Positions 1 to 5,326 of a stretch of 5,580 bases of DNA are shown piece after piece. The notes beneath the pieces are model-generated. The model saw only the letters and a program-made list of their open reading frames with translations, ran no database searches and was not told the DNA's origin. Source of the stretch: Chloroflexota bacterium (GTDB lineage: Bacteria > Chloroflexota > Dormibacteria > CF-121); assembly GCA_005889285.1 (NCBI GenBank), contig VBFF01000071.1, positions 1 to 5,580 of the forward strand. The letters are read 5' to 3'. The position numbers and the translations under genes were made by a program. Positions within the stretch are counted from its first letter, which is position 1; each line of letters opens with the position of its first letter.

Positions 1-1
1 G

Positions 2-1201
2 TATCGCGTCCTGGCGCTGGAGGGTGGTCAGCCCGGCAACGACATCCAGGTTGAGGTTGCCGAAGCCTCGCAACCCTCCGACGACACCTTCAAGCTCATC
101 ATCACGCGCGGTAAAGATCGCGAAGAGTACGACAACGTCACGACGCGCAAGGGCAAGAACAACGTCCTTACGGCCGTGAAGACCGCGTCGAAGCTAATCC
201 AGCTCGAGGAGATCGGGACCGCCGGCGCACTGGAGAAGGTCCCCGCCCCGGGCAAGGTTACGCTTCAGGGCGGCGGTGGAACGATGCCCGCTCGGGTGAC
301 TCCGGACGAGTACGTGGGCAATTCCGCCGATCGCACCGGGTTCGCGGGTCTCGAAGCCGTCGACACCGTCACGATGCTCAGCGTGCCGGACCTGATGGCC
401 GCGTACCAGCGCGGCATGATCGACTCCGAGCAGGTGAAGGCCGTGCAACTGGCCATGATCGCCCACTGCGAGCTGATGGGCGACCGGGTCGCCATTCTCG
501 ATGCTCCGCCCGGGCTGAACGCGCAGCAGATCCGCGAGTGGCGGGTCGACAAGGCGGGGTACGACTCAAAGTACGCCACCCTCTACTGGCCCTGGGTCAA
601 GGTCTTCGACCCCCTCGCCGGCCAGGCGAATTTCGTTCCGCCGAGCGGCCACATGGCCGGCATCTGGGCGCGCAGCGACGACACCCGCGGTGTGCACAAG
701 GCACCGGCGAATGAAGTCGTCCGCGGCGCCATCTCCCTCGAGCTGCAGGTCACCAAGAGCGAGCACGACCTGCTGAACCCGCAGGGAATCAACGTCATTC
801 GCGCCTTCCCCGGTCGCGGCATCCGGGTCTGGGGCGCGCGCACTCTGTCGAGCGATCCGGCCTGGCGCTACATCAACGTCCGCCGGCTCTTCAACTACAT
901 CGAGGGCTCCATCCTGCTGGGCACCCAGTGGGTGGTCTTCGAGCCCAACGACATGGCGCTCTGGGAGCGGGTCAAGCGCACCATCAGCGCCTTCCTCGTC
1001 CGCGTCTGGCGCGACGGGGCACTCTTCGGGGCCACGCCCGGCGAGGCATTCTACGTGAAGTGCGATGGCGAGCTGAACACGGCCGAGACGATCGACGCCG
1101 GACAGCTCATCGTCGAGATCGGCATCGCGCCGGTGAAACCGGCGGAGTTCGTCGTCTTCAAGATCGCCCAGTTCTCGGGCGGCACATCGCTCAGCGAATA
1201 A
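2..1201 (+). CDS. Contractile tail sheath protein, C-terminal part (5' end outside window)
   Basis: Sheath subunits form the outer helical sleeve that shortens to push the inner tube into a target. The reading frame is open from base 2, so 399 residues are visible and the real start lies upstream; the GTG at 176 is internal. The first ~70 visible residues look like a beta-rich domain. The conserved phage-sheath C-terminal half follows: a DRVAILDAPPG strand-loop (visible residues ~161-171), a YATLYWPW strand (~191-198), a PPSGHMAGIWARSD segment (~213-226), then INVIRAFPGRGIRVWGARTL (~263-282) leading into WRYINVRRL and a C-terminal alpha/beta domain ending in VFKIAQFSGG. These are hallmarks of the sheath families of R-type pyocins, T4-like tails and eCIS. 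The stop overlaps the Shine-Dalgarno of the tube gene, the usual sheath-then-tube order. The family assignment is very secure; whether the locus encodes other sheath paralogues cannot be seen. Confidence 0.97.
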   Translation, partial: YRVLALEGGQPGNDIQVEVAEASQPSDDTFKLIITRGKDREEYDNVTTRKGKNNVLTAVKTASKLIQLEEIGTAGALEKVPAPGKVTLQGGGGTMPARVTPDEYVGNSADRTGFAGLEAVDTVTMLSVPDLMAAYQRGMIDSEQVKAVQLAMIAHCELMGDRVAILDAPPGLNAQQIREWRVDKAGYDSKYATLYWPWVKVFDPLAGQANFVPPSGHMAGIWARSDDTRGVHKAPANEVVRGAISLELQVTKSEHDLLNPQGINVIRAFPGRGIRVWGARTLSSDPAWRYINVRRLFNYIEGSILLGTQWVVFEPNDMALWERVKRTISAFLVRVWRDGALFGATPGEAFYVKCDGELNTAETIDAGQLIVEIGIAPVKPAEFVVFKIAQFSGGTSLSE

Positions 1202-1207
1202 AGGAGG
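1201..1207 (+). promoter_or_regulatory. Near-consensus Shine-Dalgarno of the tube gene
   Basis: AAGGAGG begins at the last base of the sheath stop codon and sits 5 bases before the ATG at 1213. It is the strongest ribosome binding site in the window, which fits a tube subunit needed in many copies per particle, and it fixes the tube start. Confidence 0.85.
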
Positions 1208-1212
1208 AATAG

Positions 1213-1674
1213 ATGGCAACCGGTCTACCGAATGTTTCGAACAACGACGCACTTGCCGCCCGCAACTTCGCGATTGAGGTTGACGGCACGACCATTGCGC
1301 AATTCACCGAGGTCGGCGGGCTGACCTCCGAGATGGATGTCACCGAACTCAAGGAGAACGGCCCCGACGGCAAGCTGATCATCAAGAAGATCCCGGGCGC
1401 GCACAAGACACCGACGCTCACGCTGAAGCGGGCGAAGAACGTCTCGATGGAGCTGTACAAGTGGCACAAGGCCGCACTCGACGGCAAGGTCAAGGAAGCC
1501 CGCAAAAACGGCTCGGTGATTCTCTATGACTACGAGTCCGGCGAGGTCGCCCGCTGGAACTTCGTCAACGCCTGGCCGTCCAAGCTCACCACGGGGAGCC
1601 TGAAGGCCGGGTCAAACGACGTTGTCACCGAGGAAGCCACCATCGTCATGGAAGGCTTCGAACGAGTCAAGTGA
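1213..1674 (+). CDS. Inner tube protein (gp19/Hcp-like phage tail tube, eCIS tube 1)
   Basis: This 153-residue protein should stack as hexameric rings inside the sheath and form the conduit for payload. The sequence has the tail-tube signature of the T4 gp19 / TIGR02241-type family: an N-terminal strand NFAIEVDGTTIAQFTEVGGL (~18-37), the E-x-DVTELKENG segment, an IPGAHKTPTLTLKRA strand pair (~60-74), a helix around MELYKWHKAAL, then VILYDYESGEVARWNFVNAWP and the terminal NDVVTEEATIVMEGFERV. Length is typical for the family. The start is set by a strong SD. The stop overlaps the GTG of the next gene (GTGA), implying translational coupling. It shares the same framework as the protein at 4195-4623 (GL..E.DV.E.KE, IPG..K, A.WN, N.V.TE...GF), so the two are diverged paralogues. 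Confidence in the family is very high; the designation as main tube rests on its position beside the sheath. Confidence 0.95.
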   Translation: MATGLPNVSNNDALAARNFAIEVDGTTIAQFTEVGGLTSEMDVTELKENGPDGKLIIKKIPGAHKTPTLTLKRAKNVSMELYKWHKAALDGKVKEARKNGSVILYDYESGEVARWNFVNAWPSKLTTGSLKAGSNDVVTEEATIVMEGFERVK

Positions 1675-2090
1675 GTCCGGTATCCAGCATGGCGGAGGTC
1701 GAGCATTCGACCTCCGCTCCACTTCACACCGAATTTGCCTTCGCCCTGCCGCGCGGGTACGTAGACGAAGGCGGGACCGTGCACCGCGAGGGTGTGATGC
1801 GGCTTGCGACCGCTCGTGACGAGATCCTCCCCCAGCGCGACCCGCGGGTGCGTGAGAACGAGGCCTACCTGACCGTCCTGCTGCTGTCCCGGGTGGTCAC
1901 CAGGCTCGGCACCTTGCCGCAGGTGACCTCCGGGACCATCGAAGGGCTCTTCGCCTCCGACCTGGCCTTTCTTCAAGATCTCTACCGCAGGATCAACCAG
2001 GAGGGGCATACGCAGGCGGCCGTGACCTGTCCGGACTGCAAGCACCAGTTCACGGTGGACATGGCAGGTGGTCGCCTGGGGGGGTTGTGA
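1671..2090 (+). CDS. Putative baseplate/tail assembly chaperone (T4 gp26-like family)
   Basis: A 139-residue protein encoded directly after the tube. It reads as a real gene: it has a strong protein-like pattern with ALPRGYVDEGGTVHREGVMRL (~24-44), DEILPQRDPRV, a helix ENEAYLTVLLLSRVVTRLG (~62-80), then IEGLFASDLAFLQDLYRRIN and VTCPDCKHQFTVDMAGG. I recognise this arrangement as a protein found beside eCIS tubes and related by family naming to T4 baseplate hub assembly chaperones; the function itself is inferred, not shown. Only one CxxC pair (CPDC, ~119-122) is present, so a zinc site would need a second pair from another chain. Start choice: GTG 1671 overlaps the upstream stop as GTGA and would be coupled; ATG 1689 is an alternative, six codons shorter, with no visible SD. 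The gene ends just after a run of seven G, and its TGA overlaps the GTG of the next gene. Confidence 0.85.
   Translation: MSPVSSMAEVEHSTSAPLHTEFAFALPRGYVDEGGTVHREGVMRLATARDEILPQRDPRVRENEAYLTVLLLSRVVTRLGTLPQVTSGTIEGLFASDLAFLQDLYRRINQEGHTQAAVTCPDCKHQFTVDMAGGRLGGL
2078..2084 (+). other. Candidate -1 ribosomal slippery heptamer (G GGG GGG)
   Basis: Seven consecutive G occupy the third base of a CTG codon plus two GGG codons of the gene at 1671-2090, which is the X XXY YYZ phase required for -1 slippage. The zero frame then has only TTG and TGA. In the -1 frame reading continues GTT GTG ACG and into the 2087-2251 gene, giving a fusion of about 193 residues. A simple SD-like role is less likely because only two bases separate the run from the GTG start. 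No stimulatory pseudoknot was established, so this is a candidate only. Confidence 0.4.
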
Positions 2091-2251
2091 CGTACGCGAC
2101 CGACCGCCTCTTCGAGGAGATCGCGTACGTGGCGTATCACCTGCACTGGTCGTTCGAAGAGATTCTCGATCTAGAGCATCCGGTCCGCCAGCGCGTCGTC
2201 GAGGAAATCGCCGGCATCAATCGGCGCCTTGCGGAAGAGCAGGAGGCCTAA
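2087..2251 (+). CDS. Small DUF6760-like eCIS-associated protein (54 aa)
   Basis: A short, easily missed gene of 54 residues beginning with a GTG that overlaps the upstream TGA (GTGA) and ending in TAA at 2249-2251. The product begins MTYATDRLFEEIAYVAYHLH and continues with WSFEEILDLEHPVRQR and an IAGINRRLAEEQ helix. It is almost wholly helical in character, acidic, with aromatic residues on one face (Y, F, Y, Y, H, W, F). I recognise the pattern as the DUF6760 family, small proteins found in actinobacterial and chloroflexotal eCIS loci next to the gp26-like gene; their function is unknown. The helical pattern is compatible with a packing or chaperone role together with the preceding product. 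It may be made alone by coupled reinitiation or as a C-terminal extension of the preceding protein by -1 frameshifting at 2078-2084. Its last codons contain the SD of the next gene. Confidence 0.88.
   Translation: MTYATDRLFEEIAYVAYHLHWSFEEILDLEHPVRQRVVEEIAGINRRLAEEQEA
2241..2246 (+). promoter_or_regulatory. Shine-Dalgarno of the VQR-rich protein gene
   Basis: AGGAGG lies inside the end of the DUF6760-like gene, 8 bases before the ATG at 2255. It fixes that start and couples the two genes. Confidence 0.8.
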
Positions 2252-2254
2252 GCA

Positions 2255-3829
2255 ATGTGGCCGTTTCAGCGGAAGGTTGAGGCACCGGCAGCGAAGGGAC
2301 CGCGCCCCGTGCCGGCGCCTGTTGTCCGCCGGGACTGGGCAGGACTGCCGCCCATCCAGCGGATCGTGGGCGCGCACCCGCTCACCGCACCTAGCGATCT
2401 GTTCAGCGATGACCTGGCGACCCATCAGGATCCATCGGTCACCTCGAACACGATGGGCCATCAGGTCAGCGCCGACGCACCACCGGGTCTGGTCCTGGCC
2501 CTAGCCCGGCCGACCACGCGCAGCGATGGCCCGGCGATGATCCCGCGCCCACGCGTGCAGCGCAGCGTGGCCGGCGCGGCAATCGAGTCGGGGGAGTGGG
2601 ATGGGGATGGGGCCGCGCCGGACCCGGTGCGGCCTACCCCTTTTCCCACGAGCGCGCCCGCGATCCTCGCTCGCGAGCTCCCCGTTGTCGCGGCCGAGAC
2701 GTCGACGCAGCGCCTCACCAGCCTCGCGCCGGGCGCCGATCCGGCCCCGATCGCCACCATGGCGCAACGCTCGCGAGCCGTGTCGACACCAACAGCGACG
2801 ACAGCGCCGGCGACGGCCAACGAACCATTCGAGGCGGCGCCCATTCCCGCCCAGCGACTGACGCTGGGCCAAGCCCGTCGGCTGGGCCTCGGCGCGCCCA
2901 TCAAGCAGGTCCCGGATCACAACGTGCAGCGAGCTGTGACCGATCCCTTGCCGCCGGCCCAAAGTCCCGTGCCGACCCTCCCCAAGAGAGGGAGCGAAGC
3001 GATGGAGGCGTCCAGCGGTGAAGTGCCAGCAGACATCACGACGGTTCAAATCGTGCCGAACGACGCTGCCCTGGTGCAGCGAGTGCCGGCCGACGTCGCC
3101 GTGCCGGCGCGGGCGTCCCTGGACCTCGCCCCGAGCACGAAGGCGCCGATGGATCTCGCGACGGGCGTGAGGCAGACCAGAACGTCATCGCCCGGAACAC
3201 TCGAGGCGCCCTCTCCCGATGCAACCGAACCGCCCCGGTTCGAACTGCCGCTCGCCCGCACATCGGCGCGCGAAGAGCCCTCAGCTGAAGACCGGCAGCC
3301 GACCATACCCACGGTCCAACTGAGTGCAACATCGTCGCCGGCGCGTGACTTCCTATCAGGGCTGCGGCCCATCGTGCAGCGCCGAGCCGATGGCGCCACA
3401 CCGGCGCCGCCGCCGATTGCAAGCGACCATGCACCGGCCATGCCTCTGGCGCCGGCATCGGTGCCCGGTGTCTCGATCTCGAGCGTGCAGCGTGTGACCG
3501 ATTCATCCGCTCGCCTCCCCATGGCTTCCGAGACATCGGCGTCAGACGCAGCGCTGGCCCCACTGATCGGCTCACGGCCCCTACGGCCGACCGCCATGCT
3601 TCAACGATCCGCCTCGCTGGATAGCCCGCACCACGACCCTCTCCCGCAAGGGGTGCGGCAGTTTCCGTTCGAGGGCCCCCCGCCAGCCGCGAGAAAGCTT
3701 GCGTTCGACGCTTCCTCAGAAGAAGGGGGCGAGCATCCTTTGATGAGGACAAGCCAAGAGACCCCCAGGGGGGAATGCGTTTCATCGGCCCCACCCTGCC
3801 CTCCCCCGCAAGCAGGAGAGGGAATTTGA
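2255..3829 (+). CDS. Long Pro/Ala-rich protein with spaced VQR motifs, probably truncated by a frame change
   Basis: A 524-residue product with no enzymatic domain that I recognise. The N-terminus is the ordered part: MWPFQRK, then VVRRDWAGLPPIQRIVGAHP (~23-42), DLFSDDLATHQDPSV and MGHQVSADAPPGLVLALA (~67-84). This head region is typical of a long eCIS-locus protein of unknown function. The remainder is Pro/Ala/Ser/Thr-rich and probably disordered, punctuated by QR motifs at residues ~34, 101, 151, 170, 199, 224, 274, 374, 411 and 449, with degenerate VQI (~264) and VQL (~354). Its last ~70 residues lose this character, and the final ~17 are encoded by a GC-rich palindromic repeat that ends in the stop, which argues that the native C-terminus lies elsewhere. 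The continuation in the +1 frame, including another VQR, is at 3747-4184. Possible roles are internal scaffold, cargo-loading factor or linker; none is demonstrated. The ATG at 2255 has a good SD. Confidence 0.85.
   Translation: MWPFQRKVEAPAAKGPRPVPAPVVRRDWAGLPPIQRIVGAHPLTAPSDLFSDDLATHQDPSVTSNTMGHQVSADAPPGLVLALARPTTRSDGPAMIPRPRVQRSVAGAAIESGEWDGDGAAPDPVRPTPFPTSAPAILARELPVVAAETSTQRLTSLAPGADPAPIATMAQRSRAVSTPTATTAPATANEPFEAAPIPAQRLTLGQARRLGLGAPIKQVPDHNVQRAVTDPLPPAQSPVPTLPKRGSEAMEASSGEVPADITTVQIVPNDAALVQRVPADVAVPARASLDLAPSTKAPMDLATGVRQTRTSSPGTLEAPSPDATEPPRFELPLARTSAREEPSAEDRQPTIPTVQLSATSSPARDFLSGLRPIVQRRADGATPAPPPIASDHAPAMPLAPASVPGVSISSVQRVTDSSARLPMASETSASDAALAPLIGSRPLRPTAMLQRSASLDSPHHDPLPQGVRQFPFEGPPPAARKLAFDASSEEGGEHPLMRTSQETPRGECVSSAPPCPPPQAGEGI
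2354..3607 (+). repeat. Dispersed VQR-type protein motif array
   Basis: About ten tripeptides of the form (V/L/I/A/T)-Q-R are scattered along the disordered protein at spacings of roughly 19-100 residues, often followed within a few residues by Ala, Val, Thr or Ser. Five are encoded by the identical octamer GTGCAGCG (at 2555, 2924, 3074, 3374 and 3485) although surrounding DNA differs, which suggests selection on the short motif rather than recent tandem duplication. An eleventh copy (GTTCAGAGG) is at 3897-3905 in another frame. Confidence 0.7.
3637..3653 (+). repeat. Partial copy of a GC-rich repeat (CCCTCTCCCGCAAGGGG)
   Basis: This 17-base tract resembles the left arm and loop of the palindromic element at 3799-3822 (shared core CC(T/C)CCCGCAAG-like). 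It is read in the open frame as part of DPLPQGVRQF. It may be a decayed copy of the same dispersed element, or simply a chance GC-rich match. Confidence 0.35.
3799..3822. repeat. REP-like imperfect palindrome inside the VQR-rich gene
   Basis: Two 11-base arms, CCCTCCCCCGC and GCAGGAGAGGG, flank an AA loop and pair at 9 of 11 positions. The reverse-complement context (GGGGGAGGGCAGGGTGGGG) looks like the dispersed intergenic palindromes common in GC-rich bacterial genomes. Here it lies in a coding sequence, and the TGA that ends the upstream reading frame follows five bases after the right arm. There is no T-tract, so it is not a convincing intrinsic terminator. Confidence 0.55.
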
Positions 3830-3917
3830 GAACCCGCCAGGGGCGCGGGACGTTTCCCCTGGCCGGCTGCTGCTGGCGCCATCGCTCGCGATTGCGGTTC
3901 AGAGGGCCAGTGAAAAC

Positions 3918-4184
3918 ATGCGGCTCCCCGACCCTCCACTGCAGGAGGACACGGACACCCTGCAGGCCGTCTGGTACCAGAATCGGGCCGCTGTCAGCCC
4001 GCAGAGCGAGGGCGTCACGACATCCGATAGCGCCAGTCCGGCCGCAGCCACAGGGCCGAGCCAGGCTCCTGAGACAGACATGGATGAGCTCGCTGGCAAG
4101 CTCTACGACCGGATCCGGTCCCGATTGAAAACAGAACTGCTGGTCGATCGGGAGCGCGCGGGCTTCCTGACCGACCTGCGCTGA
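3918..4184 (+). CDS. C-terminal fragment of the VQR-rich protein (or separate 88-aa ORF)
   Basis: The ORF from ATG 3918 encodes 88 residues: a variable segment with LQAVWYQNRAAV (~15-26), an Ala/Ser/Pro-rich linker, and a charged C-terminal helix DMDELAGKLYDRIRSRLKTE (~54-73) continuing LLVDRERAGFLTDLR to the end. That helix is the style of ending I associate with the long VQR-type eCIS proteins. The frame stays open upstream to 3747 and, before the ATG, encodes LLLAPSLAIAVQRASEN, which carries the same VQR motif as the preceding gene. This strongly suggests that the ATG is internal and that the segment was originally joined to 2255-3829. The ATG has only a weak AGAGG at 3901-3905, 12 bases upstream. 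If the split is real, the fragment may be poorly translated; if it is a sequencing error or slippage site, there is one 642-residue protein. Confidence 0.7.
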   Translation: MRLPDPPLQEDTDTLQAVWYQNRAAVSPQSEGVTTSDSASPAAATGPSQAPETDMDELAGKLYDRIRSRLKTELLVDRERAGFLTDLR

Positions 4185-4190
4185 GGAGGA
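4183..4190 (+). promoter_or_regulatory. Shine-Dalgarno of the second tube-type gene
   Basis: GAGGAGGA overlaps the TGA that ends the preceding ORF and lies 4 bases before ATG 4195. This placement suggests that translation normally reaches the 4184 stop and couples the two genes. Confidence 0.8.
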
Positions 4191-4194
4191 ACCG

Positions 4195-4623
4195 ATGCCT
4201 GACCATCCCCACGCTCAAAGCCTGCGCTTCCGGGTCAAGATCGATGGTCACGGGGATCTTGGGAACTGGTCGAAGTGCGACGGCCTGTCGGTCGAATACG
4301 ACGTCTTCGAGTACAAGGAGGGCGGCGAGAACGCTTTCATCCACCGCATCCCGGGGCGTGCCAAGTACCAGAACGTCAAGCTCACACGACCGGTCAACAA
4401 GGATTCCAAGAAAGTCGCCAACTGGATGGCCACGCTCAAGGTGGAGGTCAAACGGCAGACCGCGGAAATCGCCGCTCTTGATACCGAGGGCAAGCCGATC
4501 GCGACCTGGAACCTCGAAGGAGTTTTCCCGGTGAAGTGGAATGGACCCTCGCTCGACATCGGCGCGAACCAGGTGGCGACGGAAACACTCGAGCTCGCCC
4601 ACAACGGATTTCTCGCGGGATAG
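4195..4623 (+). CDS. Second tube-type protein (gp19-like, tube-baseplate junction ring)
   Basis: This 142-residue protein belongs to the same tail-tube family as the protein at 1213-1674 but is clearly diverged. Key segments are LRFRVKIDGHGDLGNWSKCD (~10-29), GLSVEYDVFEYKEGGEN, HRIPGRAKYQNVKLTRPV, a helix around VANWMATLKVEV, IATWNLEGVFPVKW, and the terminal LDIGANQVATETLELAHNGF. In Afp/PVC-type particles a second tube-like protein, encoded just before the LysM-type adaptor, forms the ring joining the tube to the spike; the same order here supports that role by analogy. A strong SD defines the start. The next gene's ATG is 14 bases past the stop. Confidence 0.93.
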   Translation: MPDHPHAQSLRFRVKIDGHGDLGNWSKCDGLSVEYDVFEYKEGGENAFIHRIPGRAKYQNVKLTRPVNKDSKKVANWMATLKVEVKRQTAEIAALDTEGKPIATWNLEGVFPVKWNGPSLDIGANQVATETLELAHNGFLAG

Positions 4624-4637
4624 GAGCACTGCAAGCG

Positions 4638-5321
4638 ATGAAGATGGTGAAAGCGAAGCTCGAGGAGGTCGAAGGTGTAGACAAGCTCGAGTTCAAGTTC
4701 AACCCGAGCGAATACTCGGCGCAGAAGAGTGCGCAGTGGGACGCTCCGAAACGCAGCATGAGCACCAAGGCCGGTGCCAAGCCGGAGTTCATCGGTACCA
4801 GTCCACAGACGGTCAACATGCAAATCTTCTTCGACGACTGGGAAGCCGCCATGGGCGACGTGACGAAAGATGTCGAGAAGCTCTTCAAGTGGTGCACGCC
4901 AAGCCATAAATCGATCGGTAGGGATACCCCTCATCCCCCACTTCTGCGCCTGATCTGGGGAAGCAACCTGCACCTCGCCGAGCGCAAGTTCTACCTGGCG
5001 TCGGTGAACGCTAAGTACACGATGTTCGGGCGCACGGGGAACCCACTGCGGGCGACGGCCGACATCAGCCTCAAGGAGTCCCCAGATGAGCCCGGCGCCC
5101 AGAATCCCACGTCCGGGTCGATCCACGCCCGCGCGACTCACCTGATCTCCGAGGGCGACACGCTACAGTCGATCGCAACCGAGGAGTACGGTAACCCCGG
5201 TTTCTGGCGGGGGCTGGCGCTCTTCAACGATATCGATGACCCATTGCGGCTCAACCTCGGCAGCCGGATCCTGATCCCCAGCCGCGACGAAGCCGCCGAT
5301 GGCGCGAAGAGGGAGAGCTGA
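4638..5321 (+). CDS. CIS tube/LysM baseplate adaptor protein (Afp7/gp53-like)
   Basis: A 227-residue protein of the type that links the tube to the spike hub. The N-terminal domain (~1-147) has the diagnostic opening KLEFKFNPSEYSAQKSAQW (~16-34), then PEFIGTSPQTVNMQIFFDDW (~49-68), a helix DVTKDVEKLFKWC, PPLLRLIWG (~100-108) and FYLASVNAKYTMFGRTGNPL, as in the CIS-tube family. After a Gly/Pro/Ser linker, a C-terminal LysM domain runs ~166-215 (THLISEGDTLQSIATEEYG ... LNLGSRILIPS). In such tails LysM modules act structurally or bind peptidoglycan. Start choice: ATG 4638 has AGGAG at 4622-4626, 11 bases away; ATG 4644 two codons on is possible; a GTG at 4536 would overlap the tube gene by 88 bases and is rejected. 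The downstream start is 5 bases after the stop. Confidence 0.94.
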   Translation: MKMVKAKLEEVEGVDKLEFKFNPSEYSAQKSAQWDAPKRSMSTKAGAKPEFIGTSPQTVNMQIFFDDWEAAMGDVTKDVEKLFKWCTPSHKSIGRDTPHPPLLRLIWGSNLHLAERKFYLASVNAKYTMFGRTGNPLRATADISLKESPDEPGAQNPTSGSIHARATHLISEGDTLQSIATEEYGNPGFWRGLALFNDIDDPLRLNLGSRILIPSRDEAADGAKRES

Positions 5322-5326
5322 CGGGG

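Noticed and set aside
176..178. GTG 176 as the start of the sheath gene
   Set aside because: The frame is open upstream to the window edge with sheath-like sequence, and sheath proteins are longer than 341 residues in most related systems.
566..1252. 228-residue open frame on the minus strand opposite the sheath gene
   Set aside because: It is a mirror of the GC-rich codon pattern of the sheath; the product is Arg/Asp/Ala-rich with no family-like pattern, and the plus-strand sheath is unmistakable.
2596..3021. Alternative plus-strand open frames of 86-141 codons inside the VQR-rich gene
   Set aside because: Arg/Pro-rich out-of-frame readings of a GC-rich gene, without a ribosome binding site or recognisable motif.
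3036..3794. 252-residue minus-strand open frame opposite the VQR-rich gene
   Set aside because: The plus strand carries the ordered N-terminal head, repeated VQR motifs and a strong SD; the minus-strand product is Arg/Ala-rich noise.
3799..3830. Palindrome as a Rho-independent terminator
   Set aside because: The stem has two mismatches and only a short ATTT follows, with no T-tract; strong coupling signals further downstream suggest that transcription continues.
3775..4128. 117-codon plus-strand open frame across the split region
   Set aside because: It is in the third frame, gives an Arg-rich product, and fits neither the upstream nor the downstream fragment; the frame ending at 4184 carries the VQR motif and the helix instead.
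4536..4637. GTG 4536 as an upstream start for the LysM gene
   Set aside because: It would overlap the second tube gene by 88 bases and adds an Arg-rich leader unlike the family; the family's N-terminus fits ATG 4638.
4248..5141. 297-residue open frame on the minus strand opposite the second tube and LysM genes
   Set aside because: It spans two well-recognised plus-strand genes, has low-complexity Arg/Ser-rich composition and no recognisable domain.
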